This document shows, in pieces, positions 8,654 through 17,276 of a stretch of 64,000 nucleotides of DNA. The stretch spans positions 1 through 64,000 of the forward strand of contig JADMKK010000008.1 of NCBI GenBank assembly GCA_015478895.1, written 5' to 3'. Each line of letters begins with the position of its first letter. Position 1 is the first letter of the stretch. Position numbers and translations under genes: made by a program. The notes below the pieces were generated by a model. It saw only the letters and a list, made by a program, of their open reading frames with translations. It was not told where the DNA came from and made no database searches. The DNA is from Comamonas sp. GTDB lineage: Bacteria; Pseudomonadota; Gammaproteobacteria; Burkholderiales; Burkholderiaceae_C.

Positions 8654-8786
8654 GGGTTACCTCCGCGGCAAAACCGCCTGCGCACGCTGCGCGTGCTATG
8701 CAATGTGCCTCAGCCGCCAGCGGCTTCGGCGCTGCGCCGCTGCGCGGCTGGTCGCCGCGATTGGCGATCAGGATTTTTTTAAACAT
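8646..8786 (-). CDS. 46-codon upstream ORF made by duplication of the liuD start, overlapping liuD
   Basis: The ORF begins MFKKILIANRG, identical to the first 11 residues of LiuD. It continues with 35 unrelated residues from GC-rich palindromic DNA and stops at a TAA that lies inside the liuD start (ATGTTTAA). The duplicated DNA covers about 33 bases with two mismatches. Its own ribosome binding site (GGAGA, 6 bases before ATG) is good. The arrangement could couple translation to liuD by termination-reinitiation, or may simply be the scar of an insertion with duplication. No function is known, and the peptide has no recognisable domain. Confidence 0.5.
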   Translation of the reverse strand: MFKKILIANRGDQPRSGAAPKPLAAEAHCIARAACAGGFAAEVTHV

Positions 8787-8812
8787 GTCTTGTCTCCGTT
8801 ATGAGTGTTTTT

Positions 8813-8849
8813 GGCCTCTAGCCCTTATCTGGTAAAGGCTAGTAGCTAT
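8813..8849 (+). repeat. Short palindromic dispersed repeat, copy 1
   Basis: GGCCTCTAGCCCTTATC and AAGGCTAGTAGCTAT flank a short loop. The TAG stop codon of the DUF4126 gene (8846-8848 on the minus strand) lies inside the repeat. Confidence 0.8.
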
Positions 8850-9616
8850 GTTTTTGGTAATTGCAATGCGGTTGAATCACTGGCACCCATCCAGCCTTTG
8901 AGCTTGCGCAGCGCCGCTTTGAGAAAGCGCCACAGCATCCATGTCACCACCCACATGGCAATCACGGCGATGACCAGCACCACGGCAAACACCGCAGGGT
9001 TGGTCAGCGCCAGCCAGATAGCGCCCACGGCGGCGGTGTCTTCGGCCAGGCTCGCGCCCACGTTGCTGAAGGGCTCGGGGCTGGTGTTGATCAGGGCGCG
9101 GGTGGTGGTTTTGGCGGCTTGGCTGGTAGCGGCCAGGCCGCCGCCCATCACGGCTGCGACCATGGCCATGGTGGCGTTGTCGGCACCAAACACGCCCGCA
9201 GCCAGCGCCGCGCCAGCCGGTACGCGCAGCACGCTTTGCAGCAAATCCCACAGCGAATCGACGCCGGGAATCTTGTCCGCAAAAAACTCCACGAACAGCA
9301 GCCCGCCGCTGGCAAACAGCATGGCCGGGTGTTCCAGCACATGCAGCCCACCGGGCAAAGGCACCCAGCCGAACGCGCCCAGCAAACCCACCAAAAACAC
9401 CACGATGTACAGCCGAAATCCGCTGGCCCAGCCCAAGGCCGCCGCCAGTGCCAGCAGGCTGGCCATGTCCATGCCACTAGTGGCTTGACCCACGGTGTTG
9501 GCCACCTCGCTGGCGCTGTCCAGCACCGCAGTGCCCGCACGTTCGACCGCATCACGGTCGGGGTGCAGGCCGATGCTGTGCAGCCATTGCAAAGTGCTTT
9601 CCCAGATGCTGTTCAT
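8846..9616 (-). CDS. DUF4126 multi-pass membrane protein within the liu operon
   Basis: The 256-residue product has several hydrophobic segments, including SLLALAAALGWASGFRLYIV and AVFAVVLVIAVIAMWVVTW. It also has the DUF4126 stretch ADKIPGVDSLWDLLQSVLRV followed by a glycine/alanine-rich helix region. It is predicted to be an inner-membrane protein. The family has no proven function. It lies between liuC and liuD on the same strand, with spacings of 32 bp to liuC and 192 bp to liuD, so it is probably co-expressed with methylcrotonyl-CoA metabolism. The stop codon is supplied by a dispersed repeat. Confidence 0.85.
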   Translation of the reverse strand: MNSIWESTLQWLHSIGLHPDRDAVERAGTAVLDSASEVANTVGQATSGMDMASLLALAAALGWASGFRLYIVVFLVGLLGAFGWVPLPGGLHVLEHPAMLFASGGLLFVEFFADKIPGVDSLWDLLQSVLRVPAGAALAAGVFGADNATMAMVAAVMGGGLAATSQAAKTTTRALINTSPEPFSNVGASLAEDTAAVGAIWLALTNPAVFAVVLVIAVIAMWVVTWMLWRFLKAALRKLKGWMGASDSTALQLPKT

Positions 9617-9648
9617 GGTGGTGCTTTCTCAGGCAGGCGACACCCGGC

Positions 9649-10431
9649 TTACGACAGCCAGCTGGGCTTGCGTTTACCGAGGAAGGCCTGCACGCCCTCT
9701 TTGCCTTCATGGCTGGCGCGAATGTCTGCGATGGCTTCTACGGTCTGCTGGGTCAGCGCGGCGTTGATTTCACGCTCTGCCGTATCCAGCACCAGCTTTT
9801 TGCAGGCCTTCAGCGCAGCAGGGCCGGCTTGCAGCAGGTGCTTGAGCAGGGCATCCACCGCGTTGTCCAGCTCATCGGCCGTCACGACCTCATGCACAAA
9901 ACCGATGCGCAGGGCCGTGGCGGCGTCCAAACGCTCGGCCGTCAGAAAGTAGCGGTGCCCAGCGCGTGCGCCCATGGCGCGTAGCACATAGGGAGCGATG
10001 GTGGCAGGGATCAAGCCAATCTTGACCTCGCTCAGGCAGAACTGGGCAGTGTCCACCGCGACCGCCATATCGCACGCCGCCACCAGCCCCATGCCGCCCG
10101 CATACACATCGCCTTGCACGCGCGCAATGGTGGGGTGCGGGCAGGTGTAGATGGTGTGCAGCATGTGTGCCAGCTTGCCCGCGTCCACCACGTTTTCTTC
10201 ACGGGTGTAGTCGGCCATGCGGCGCATCCAGTTCAGGTTGGCACCGGCGCAAAAGGCGGGGCCTTCGGCGGCCAGCACCACCACGCGCACTTCAGTGTGC
10301 TGGGCGACCGTTTCAAACGCGGCGGTGATATCGGCGATCACTTCATCGCTGAAGGCATTGCGAATTTCAGGCTGGCTCAGCGTGACGGTCGCTACGCCCG
10401 CATTCATGGTCAAAGTTACAGAACGAGACAT
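9649..10431 (-). CDS. liuC: Enoyl-CoA hydratase, probable methylglutaconyl-CoA hydratase
   Basis: The 260-residue crotonase-fold protein should hydrate 3-methylglutaconyl-CoA to HMG-CoA. The motifs AFCAGANLNWMRRM (oxyanion hole and CoA site) and VQGDVYAGGMGLVAACDMAV (second oxyanion glycine and active-site region) are typical of LiuC/AUH-type hydratases. The start at 10431 is chosen over 10557 because AGGAGTG lies just upstream and homology begins at MSRSVTL. It follows liuB by 28 bp and precedes the DUF4126 gene. The specific substrate is inferred from the operon. Confidence 0.93.
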   Translation of the reverse strand: MSRSVTLTMNAGVATVTLSQPEIRNAFSDEVIADITAAFETVAQHTEVRVVVLAAEGPAFCAGANLNWMRRMADYTREENVVDAGKLAHMLHTIYTCPHPTIARVQGDVYAGGMGLVAACDMAVAVDTAQFCLSEVKIGLIPATIAPYVLRAMGARAGHRYFLTAERLDAATALRIGFVHEVVTADELDNAVDALLKHLLQAGPAALKACKKLVLDTAEREINAALTQQTVEAIADIRASHEGKEGVQAFLGKRKPSWLS

Positions 10432-10459
10432 TGCATCACTCCTTGTACATACCAATGGA

Positions 10460-12067
10460 TTACATGCGGAACAGGCCAAAGCGCGTGTCATCGATCGGCG
10501 CATTGCGGCTCGCTGACAGCCCCAATGCCAGCACGCGGCGCGTGTCGGCGGGGTCAATCACACCGTCGTCCCACAGCCTTGCACTGGCAAAGTAGGGGTG
10601 GCCTTGTTCCTCATACTGTTGACGGATCGGCGCCTTGAAAGTTTCCTCTTCCTCAGCGCTCCACTGGCCGCCCTTGCCCTCAATGCCATCGCGCTTGACG
10701 GTGGCCAGCACGCTGGCAGCTTGCTCGCCACCCATCACGCTGATGCGCGCGTTGGGCCACATCCACAAGAAACGTGGGCTGAAAGCGCGGCCGCACATGC
10801 CGTAATTGCCCGCGCCAAAGCTGCCGCCAATGATGATGGTGAACTTGGGCACGGCGGCAGTGGCCACGGCGGTGACCAGCTTGGCACCGTGGCGGGCAAT
10901 GCCTTCGTTTTCGTATTTGCGGCCCACCATAAAGCCGGTGATGTTCTGCAAAAACACCAGCGGAATCTTGCGCTGGCAGCACAGCTCGATAAAGTGCGCG
11001 CCTTTCACGGCGGACTCGGAAAACAAAATGCCGTTGTTGGCAATGATGCCGACTTGCATGCCCTCAATGCGCGCAAAGCCGCAGACCAAGGTGGAGCCAA
11101 AGCGGGCCTTGAATTCGTCAAACTCGCTGCCATCGACCACGCGCGCAATGATCTCGCGCACATCAAATGGCTTGCGCGTGTCAGCGGGAATCACACCGTA
11201 CAGCTCTTGTACATCAAAAAGTGGAGCTACTGGCCCATGGTCAGCAAGGGCTGGAGCCTTGTTTTTGTTCAAATTCTTGATGGCGCTGCGGGCCAGTGCC
11301 AGCGCATGCAGATCGTTTTCGGCCAGATGATCGGCCACGCCCGACAGGCGCGTGTGTACATCGCCACCGCCCAGGTCTTCGGCGCTCACCACCTCACCCG
11401 TCGCGGCCTTCACCAAGGGCGGGCCACCCAAAAAGATGGTGCCCTGGTTTTTCACGATGATGGATTCGTCGCTCATGGCCGGTACATAGGCGCCCCCGGC
11501 TGTGCAACTGCCCATGACCACGGCGATCTGCGCAATGCCCTGTGCGCTCATATTGGCCTGGTTGTAGAAGATGCGGCCAAAGTGCTCGCGGTCGGGGAAG
11601 ACATCGTCCTGGTTCGGCAGGTTCGCGCCGCCGGAATCGACCAAGTAAATGCAGGGCAGGCGGTTCTGCTGCGCAATCTCCTGGGCGCGCAAATGCTTTT
11701 TCACCGTCATTGGGTAGTAGGTGCCGCCTTTGACGGTGGCGTCGTTGCAGACCACCATGCAGTCCACACCATTCACGCGACCAATGCCTGCAATCAAGCC
11801 TGCGCCGGGGGCTGCGTTGTCATACATGTTCAGCGCGGCCAGCGGGGCTAGTTCCAGAAACGGCGTGCCGGGGTCCAGCAGCATTTGCACGCGGTCACGC
11901 GGCAGCAGCTTGCCGCGTGCGGTGTGCTTGGCGCGTGCGGCCTCACCGCCGCCTTGGGCGATCTGCTCGCAACGTGCACGCAAATCATCGACCACGGCCT
12001 GCATGGCGCTGGAATTGGCTTGGAAGTCCGCCGAGCGCGGGTTGAGCTGACTTTTTAGAATGGCCAT
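10460..12067 (-). CDS. liuB: 3-methylcrotonyl-CoA carboxylase, carboxyltransferase beta subunit
   Basis: The 535-residue protein is the carboxyltransferase partner of LiuD. It has the N-terminal half with [20 protein letters not shown] and the C-terminal half with [20 protein letters not shown] and [13 protein letters not shown], all hallmarks of MCC beta. It is the first gene of the minus-strand liu run, and a 95-bp spacer separates it from the divergent antiporter gene. No LiuR-type palindrome was seen in that spacer. The linker that joins the two halves, around residues 270-285 ([16 protein letters not shown]), is encoded by DNA that closely matches the dispersed repeat of this window (see 11224-11258). 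The reading frame is intact and all core motifs are present. Confidence 0.95.
   Translation of the reverse strand: MAILKSQLNPRSADFQANSSAMQAVVDDLRARCEQIAQGGGEAARAKHTARGKLLPRDRVQMLLDPGTPFLELAPLAALNMYDNAAPGAGLIAGIGRVNGVDCMVVCNDATVKGGTYYPMTVKKHLRAQEIAQQNRLPCIYLVDSGGANLPNQDDVFPDREHFGRIFYNQANMSAQGIAQIAVVMGSCTAGGAYVPAMSDESIIVKNQGTIFLGGPPLVKAATGEVVSAEDLGGGDVHTRLSGVADHLAENDLHALALARSAIKNLNKNKAPALADHGPVAPLFDVQELYGVIPADTRKPFDVREIIARVVDGSEFDEFKARFGSTLVCGFARIEGMQVGIIANNGILFSESAVKGAHFIELCCQRKIPLVFLQNITGFMVGRKYENEGIARHGAKLVTAVATAAVPKFTIIIGGSFGAGNYGMCGRAFSPRFLWMWPNARISVMGGEQAASVLATVKRDGIEGKGGQWSAEEEETFKAPIRQQYEEQGHPYFASARLWDDGVIDPADTRRVLALGLSASRNAPIDDTRFGLFRM
11224..11258 (-). repeat. Short palindromic dispersed repeat, copy 2, inside the liuB coding sequence
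   Basis: GGAGCTACTGGCCC and CAGCAAGGGCTGGAG match the intergenic repeat form TAGCTACTAGCCCTTGTCCAGCAAGGGCTAGAG at about 80% over 35 bases by eye. It lies in frame in the variable linker between the two carboxyltransferase halves of LiuB. Confidence 0.7.
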
Positions 12068-12162
12068 GTTGTCTCCTTGAATCCTGGGGTTTTCCCGATA
12101 TTGGTGCGTGGTCTTTGGTGGTGTCTGACATGCGCACAGGGGTGCGCATCGAAAAATGGAGC

Positions 12163-13887
12163 ATGCACACCGTTGAAACCGTCTTGCTGGTATTGATGCT
12201 GGGGGCCTTGACCGGCATTGCCTCGCGTTACGTTCGAGCCATCCCGCTTCCCCTGATTCAAATCGCCATCGGCGCCTTGATTGCCTGGCCCCAAAAGGGC
12301 TTGCACATTGCGTTCGATCCAGAGCTGTTCATGCTGCTCTTTATTCCACCGCTGCTGTTTGCTGATGGTTGGCGCATCCCCAAGCGTGAGTTTTTTGCGC
12401 TGGCCAGACCCATCTTGCTGCTGGCGTTGGTGCTGGTGTTGTTCACGGTCATTGGGCTGGGCTACCTCATCCACTGGATGATTCCCAGCATGCCACTGCT
12501 GGTGGCCTTCACGCTGGCGGCAGTGGTCTCGCCCACCGACGCCGTGGCGGTCTCGGCCATCACGCGCAATCTGGGCATGCCGCACAAGACCATGCACATG
12601 CTGGAGGGCGAATCGCTGCTCAATGACGCTTCCGGTCTGGTGGCTGTGAAGTTCGCCGTGGCCGCCGTGCTGACAGGTGCGTTCTCGTGGAGCAATGTCG
12701 CCAAAGACTTCACCTGGATGGCGCTGGGCGGCCTGGTCGTGGGCGCGGCCATGGGCTGGGGCTTTAGCTACGCTCGTGATGCCATCACGCGCCGCGTGGG
12801 CGACGTGGCCGCCACCCAAATGGTGCTGCTGCTGGTGCTGCTGCCTTTTGCGTCGTACATCGTTGCGGAAAATATTGGCGTTTCGGGCATTTTGGCTGCC
12901 GTCGCTGCCGGTATTGCCACCAACTTTGCCGATCTGGACCGCTCCAACTTCATCTCCGAGCGGCTGCAGACCGAAGGTACGTGGAACATGGTCGAATCTG
13001 CGTTCAACGGCGCGATCTTCTTGCTGCTGGGGCTGCAGCTGCCGTCCATCATGGGCACCACCATCTTGCATTCGGGCCATGCATGGTGGGCGCTGCTGGG
13101 TTATGTGGCGGCCATTTCGTTTGCCTTGCTGGCCGTGCGCTGGCTGTGGATCACCATTGGTGTGCAGCGTGCCCTGCGCACCGCCCACCGCGAAGGCAAG
13201 ATGGCCCAGCCACCCTCCAAGCTGCTGAACCTGGCCACCACCATGGCCGGGATTCGCGGTGCCGTCACGCTGGCAGCGGCCTTGGCCATTCCCGTGTCGA
13301 TGGGTGATGGCTCGCCCTTCCCCGAGCGCGATTTGCTGATCTTCCTGGCCACTGGCGTGATTTTGTTCACCTTGATTTTGGGTGCCGTGACATTGCCGTG
13401 GATTCTGGGCCGCATGCCCGCCCATGAAGACACCGAAGCGCAACAGGAAGAGCGCGCTGCACGCATGGCCGCTTGCAAGGCCGCCATCGGTAGCCTGACG
13501 CTGACTGAAGACGACGTGCGCAAGCACAACGAAGAATGGGTGGCGCAGTACCAGGAGGTGGTGGGACGCATCACGCAGGAATACCGCAACCGCATTCACT
13601 TGCTGGAAGACAACTCGGGCGTGGCCACCACCACCGAAGCGCAGCACGACTCGGTCGAGATGGTGCATGAGCGCCGTCTGCGCTATGTCAAGGAGATGGA
13701 GCTGCGCCTGCACTGCATTCAAGTGGAACGCAACACGCTGTATGCCGAGCGCCAGGCGCACCGCATCAACGATGAAATGCTGCGCTCTGCGGTCAGTGAG
13801 CTGGATATGGCCGAAGTCTCGCTGCGCAAACGCCTGACCGTGGCGCGCAAGGCCGCAGGCATGGCCACGGCAGATGCTGCGCACTGA
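12163..13887 (+). CDS. CPA1-family Na+/H+ antiporter with a C-terminal cytoplasmic domain
   Basis: The protein (574 aa from 12163) has about a dozen hydrophobic helices in its first 420 residues. It carries the antiporter motifs [10 protein letters not shown] and [15 protein letters not shown], whose aspartates bind the exchanged cation in the NhaP/NHE (CPA1) family. The last 150 residues are hydrophilic and probably helical ([20 protein letters not shown] onward), as in bacterial TIGR00831-type antiporters. It should exchange Na+ or K+ for H+ at the inner membrane. The ORF can begin at TTG 12115 or ATG 12130, but ATG 12163 sits just before the first helix. It is divergent from liuB and followed by a clear terminator. 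Confidence 0.9.
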   Translation: MHTVETVLLVLMLGALTGIASRYVRAIPLPLIQIAIGALIAWPQKGLHIAFDPELFMLLFIPPLLFADGWRIPKREFFALARPILLLALVLVLFTVIGLGYLIHWMIPSMPLLVAFTLAAVVSPTDAVAVSAITRNLGMPHKTMHMLEGESLLNDASGLVAVKFAVAAVLTGAFSWSNVAKDFTWMALGGLVVGAAMGWGFSYARDAITRRVGDVAATQMVLLLVLLPFASYIVAENIGVSGILAAVAAGIATNFADLDRSNFISERLQTEGTWNMVESAFNGAIFLLLGLQLPSIMGTTILHSGHAWWALLGYVAAISFALLAVRWLWITIGVQRALRTAHREGKMAQPPSKLLNLATTMAGIRGAVTLAAALAIPVSMGDGSPFPERDLLIFLATGVILFTLILGAVTLPWILGRMPAHEDTEAQQEERAARMAACKAAIGSLTLTEDDVRKHNEEWVAQYQEVVGRITQEYRNRIHLLEDNSGVATTTEAQHDSVEMVHERRLRYVKEMELRLHCIQVERNTLYAERQAHRINDEMLRSAVSELDMAEVSLRKRLTVARKAAGMATADAAH

Positions 13888-13965
13888 AGACCGGGGCCAT
13901 AACAAAAAGGGGGCGCTGCGCATGGCGTAAGGCATGACGTAAAAAGTGCTCCTGAGAGATCAAGC

Positions 13966-14000
13966 AAGGCGGCGGATCAGCCAACCCGTCGCCTTTTTTT
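13966..14000 (+). terminator. Rho-independent terminator of the antiporter gene
   Basis: AAGGCG pairs with CGCCTT, with extra GG/CC pairing inside. The stem is followed by TTTTTTT on the plus strand, 80 bp after the antiporter stop. Confidence 0.7.
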
Positions 14001-14063
14001 GTGGTTTCAGCTTAGGGCAAGCCGGGGTACAGAAACCGCCCCCAAGGTTGCAATAATTGCCAC

Positions 14064-15110
14064 ATGAGCACCCCTTTGCTGATTCCGGAAAACAGCGGCA
14101 TACACCCTGCGGTGACGCCTGTGGCCTTTGTGCATGCGGTGCTCCACGCCTACGCCCAGCGCGGCATGGCTGCCGATGCCGCTTTGCAGGCAGCACAGAT
14201 TGCGCCAGCGGCCCTGCAAGATCCGCAGGCCCGCATCACCGCCCTGCAGATGGAGCACCTGTGCGGCGTGGCCATGCGCGAGCTCGATGACGAGGGACTG
14301 GGCTGGTTCACCCGCCGCCTGCCCTGGGGCAGTTATGGCTTGCTGGCACGCGCCAGCCTCAGCAGCCCGTCGCTGGGTCTGGCGGTGGCGCGCTGGTGTC
14401 GCCACCATGGGCTGCTGACGCAGGACATTACGCTCACGCTGCAGGTGGACGCCAGCGTGGCGCGCATCCACTTGCAGCCGCAGCGGGACTTGGGCGTGCT
14501 GCAAGAGTTTTGTGTGTTGTCCGTGCTGCGCAACTTGCACGGCTTTGCCAGCTGGCTGGTCGACAAACCCCTGCCAGTGCGCTGTGCGCACATGCCGTAT
14601 GCCGCGCCGGCGCATGCCGATGTGTATGGTTTGCTGTTCGCCGCCCCCGTGGTGTTTGGCGCGGCCAGTGCGTGTCTGGAGCTGGATGCCCACTGGCTGC
14701 AACTGCCAGTGGTGCGCGATGAAGCCGCGCTCAACACCATGCTGCAGCGCGCCTTGCCGATTCAGGTGCGGCCTTATCAAACCACCCAGCCCTTGCTGCA
14801 GCGCGTGCGCCAGGCGCTGGCCGCACACCCGCAGTGCAGCCACACGGCCAGCAGCCTGGCGGTGCAGTTGCACTTGGCCCCGCGCAGCCTGCACCGCCAG
14901 TTGCAGCAGCAAGGCAGCAGCTTGCAGCAACTCAAAGACGATGTGCGCCGCCACCGCGCCCTGCACCTGCTGCAGCGCACCGACATGCCCATCAAACGCG
15001 TGGCGCAGGCCTGCGGCTTTGCCAGCGAAAAAAGCTTTATCCGCGCCTTTCACCAGTGGCAGGGCCAGGCGCCCGGCGCCTACCGGCAAGCGCAGCGCGG
15101 CCCGGCCTAA
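14064..15110 (+). CDS. AraC-family transcriptional regulator
   Basis: The 348-residue protein has an N-terminal ligand-binding domain of the Arabinose_bd type (about residues 10-200). The C-terminal double helix-turn-helix begins near SSLAVQLHLAPRSLHRQLQQ and ends with VAQACGFASEKSFIRAFHQW, the signature second helix-turn-helix of AraC regulators. This OruR/ArgR-like branch often senses amino acids or fatty-acid derivatives, but no ligand can be assigned here. The gene stands alone on the plus strand, with a repeat copy after it and no obvious target operon beside it. Confidence 0.92.
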   Translation: MSTPLLIPENSGIHPAVTPVAFVHAVLHAYAQRGMAADAALQAAQIAPAALQDPQARITALQMEHLCGVAMRELDDEGLGWFTRRLPWGSYGLLARASLSSPSLGLAVARWCRHHGLLTQDITLTLQVDASVARIHLQPQRDLGVLQEFCVLSVLRNLHGFASWLVDKPLPVRCAHMPYAAPAHADVYGLLFAAPVVFGAASACLELDAHWLQLPVVRDEAALNTMLQRALPIQVRPYQTTQPLLQRVRQALAAHPQCSHTASSLAVQLHLAPRSLHRQLQQQGSSLQQLKDDVRRHRALHLLQRTDMPIKRVAQACGFASEKSFIRAFHQWQGQAPGAYRQAQRGPA

Positions 15111-15162
15111 GATCGCCCCGTTGTGCCACACTGCAAGCCAGCGCCACGTGATTGCAAGAAAA

Positions 15163-15198
15163 GTAGCTGCTGGCCCTTATTGCATAAGGGCTAGAGGG
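15163..15198 (-). repeat. Short palindromic dispersed repeat, copy 3
   Basis: GTAGCTGCTGGCCCTTAT and ATAAGGGCTAGAGGG form the palindrome. It fills the gap between the AraC gene and the CDF exporter gene. Confidence 0.8.
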
Positions 15199-15218
15199 TA
15201 AAAACACCATTATTTTTT

Positions 15219-16169
15219 ATGCGCCATCCTGCTCTTTCTCTGACCGCATCCTGGCTCACACCGCGCAGCTTGCTGCGCATCTCTATCGTGGTGGCGGCGT
15301 GCACCATCGTCCTCAAAATGCTGGCCTGGTGGGTCACTGGCTCGGTCGGTTTGCTGTCCGATGCGCTGGAGTCGTTTGTGAATCTGGCCGGGGCCACGTT
15401 TGCGCTGGCCATGGTCACCATCGCGCAGCGCCCGGCGGACGAAGACCACCCTTATGGCCACCACAAGGCCGAATACTTTTCGGCAGGTTTTGAGGGCCTG
15501 CTCATCATCGGCGCCAGCCTGGCCATCGTCTGGGTGAGCGTGAACCGCTGGCTGCACCCCGCGCCGCTGGAGCGGCTGGACTGGGGCGTGGGCCTGTCGC
15601 TGCTCAGCACCGTGCTCAATGGTGCGCTGGCGTGGGTCATGTTTCGCAGTGCGCGCAGCTACCGCTCCATGGCGCTGGAGGGCGATGCCCGGCATCTGAT
15701 GACCGACGTCTACACCTCGGTGGGCGTGGTAATCGGCTTGGGGCTGGCGCACCTCACCGGCTGGTGGTGGCTCGACCCGCTGGCCGGCGTGATGGTGGCG
15801 CTGAACATTCTGTGGCACGGCAGCGTGATGCTGTGGCGCGCTTCGCAAGGCTTGATGGACATTGCCATGGACCCCGAGCAGTTGCAGCAGATTGACGCCG
15901 TGCTGCACGCCCAGACGCAGGCCGTGCTGGCGCAAACCGGCGTGCAGGTGCTGTTTGACAGCGTGCACACCCGGCAAGCCGGCGGGCACGGCTTTGTCGA
16001 TCTGCACTTGCATGTGCCCGGCGACTGGACACTGGCGCACGCCGCCCAGTGGCGCCAGCGCACCGAGGCGGCGCTGATGGCCGCCATACCCCGCGTGCAG
16101 GCCCGCATTGAGTTGCTGCCCCAAGGTGCCGCGACGGTGCTGGAAACAGAAATGGGCACCATCCGTTAG
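15219..16169 (+). CDS. Cation diffusion facilitator (CDF) metal exporter
   Basis: The 316-residue product has six hydrophobic segments and the CDF loop motif DEDHPYGHHKAEYFSAGFEG. Its helix 5 metal site contains the His and Asp of ARHLMTDVYTSVG, as in YiiP/FieF and CzcD. Helix 2 reads LLSDALESFVNL, so the second acidic ligand is Glu instead of the usual Asp, which may alter metal choice among Zn, Fe, Co and Mn. The C-terminal cytoplasmic domain (HTRQAGGHGFVDLHLHVPGD) is the ferredoxin-like dimer domain. It should export divalent metal in exchange for protons. It appears to be a single-gene unit. Confidence 0.92.
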   Translation: MRHPALSLTASWLTPRSLLRISIVVAACTIVLKMLAWWVTGSVGLLSDALESFVNLAGATFALAMVTIAQRPADEDHPYGHHKAEYFSAGFEGLLIIGASLAIVWVSVNRWLHPAPLERLDWGVGLSLLSTVLNGALAWVMFRSARSYRSMALEGDARHLMTDVYTSVGVVIGLGLAHLTGWWWLDPLAGVMVALNILWHGSVMLWRASQGLMDIAMDPEQLQQIDAVLHAQTQAVLAQTGVQVLFDSVHTRQAGGHGFVDLHLHVPGDWTLAHAAQWRQRTEAALMAAIPRVQARIELLPQGAATVLETEMGTIR

Positions 16170-16304
16170 TGCTGGGCCGCAGCGATGGGTGATTCGCGAA
16201 TCGAATGATTGCTGCATCAAAAAGAATTGGACGCGAATGATGCATGACTCCAACATGGCATGAGTACTGGGCACACAGTACTTCAAAGTCACAAGGAGAC
16301 AAGC

Positions 16305-17264
16305 ATGACAACATTGCGAGCCATCGCAGGAGCCGTATCGCTGTTCGCGGCGGCATCTTGCTTTGCACAGGCGTACCCTTCAGCCCCCATCACCATGGTG
16401 GTGCCGTTTGCAGCAGGCAGTGGCACCGACGCGGTGGCGCGGGTGATCGCCAACAAGCTGGGTGAGCGGCTGAAGCAGCCCGTGATTGTGGAAAACAAAG
16501 CGGGTGCCAGCGCGCAGATTGGCGCCGGTTACGTGGCCAAGGCCAAGCCAGACGGCTACACCTTGTTCATGACCACCAACACCTCGCATTCCGCGAACCC
16601 GTGGCTGATCAAAAAGCTGAAGTACGACCCCATCAAAGACTTCACCCCGGTGGCGCGTGTGGGCGAGTTGCCGTTTGCGCTGGTCGTGCACCCTTCGGTG
16701 CCCGCCCAGACCACGGAAGAGCTGATCGCTTATGCCAAGGCCAACCCTGAAAATTTGTCCTACGGCACGCCCAATAGCACCTCGCTGGTGGCATCCGAAA
16801 CCTTCAAGTTTTTGACCAACACCCGCATCACATCGGTGCCTTACAAGTCCAGCCCTCAGGCGTTGACCGATTTGGTGGGCAACCAAATCCAGATGTATGT
16901 GGTGGACCTGGGCTCTGGCTGGAGCATGCTGAAAACGGATCGTGTGCGCACGCTGGCCGTGACGGCGGCCAAGGGCTCGACCTTGCTGCCCAACGTGCCC
17001 CCTATGGCCAAAGCGCTGCCTGGTTTTGACATCACGTCATGGAACGGTATTTTTGGTCCCGCAGGCATGCCCGCCGAAATTACCGAGCGCCTGAATGCCG
17101 AGCTGCAAGTGCTGCTGAAAGAGCAAGACGTGAAGGACCAGCTGGCGCAGGTGGGCTTTGAAGTCTGGCCCACGGCCACGCCCAAAGAGTTCGCGCGCTA
17201 CGTGCAGCAGCAGCTCAACAATTGGGGGCAGCTGATCGAGCAGTCCAAGATCGAAGCGCAGTAA
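16305..17264 (+). CDS. Bug-family (tripartite tricarboxylate) periplasmic substrate-binding protein
   Basis: The 319-residue product starts with a signal peptide (AGAVSLFAAASCFA) and continues with YPSAPITMVVPFAAGSGTDA, the standard beginning of a mature Bug/TctC protein. IVENKAGASAQIGAGYVAKA is the second family hallmark. These proteins bind carboxylates in the periplasm. No TctA/TctB membrane genes are nearby, so it must either share permease subunits encoded elsewhere or act in sensing. AAGGAGACA precedes the ATG at 16305, which is preferred over 16260. It is directly followed, 12 bp on, by a CoA-transferase, cupin and acyl-CoA dehydrogenase, so its ligand is likely the carboxylic acid that these enzymes degrade. 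Confidence 0.93.
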   Translation: MTTLRAIAGAVSLFAAASCFAQAYPSAPITMVVPFAAGSGTDAVARVIANKLGERLKQPVIVENKAGASAQIGAGYVAKAKPDGYTLFMTTNTSHSANPWLIKKLKYDPIKDFTPVARVGELPFALVVHPSVPAQTTEELIAYAKANPENLSYGTPNSTSLVASETFKFLTNTRITSVPYKSSPQALTDLVGNQIQMYVVDLGSGWSMLKTDRVRTLAVTAAKGSTLLPNVPPMAKALPGFDITSWNGIFGPAGMPAEITERLNAELQVLLKEQDVKDQLAQVGFEVWPTATPKEFARYVQQQLNNWGQLIEQSKIEAQ

Positions 17265-17276
17265 GGCGAGGTGGGT

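Noticed and set aside
4267-8782. Long plus-strand ORFs (725 aa at 4267-6444 and 697 aa at 6689-8782)
   Set aside because: They lie antisense to HMG-CoA lyase, ghrA and liuD, have His/Gln-rich low-quality composition and no RBS or domain.
10460-12067. liuB as a pseudogene disrupted by the repeat
   Set aside because: The frame is open, all catalytic motifs are present, and the linker is not obviously longer than in homologues I remember.
12055-13935. 626-aa minus-strand ORF
   Set aside because: Antisense shadow of the Na+/H+ antiporter; Gln/His-rich composition and no recognisable domain.
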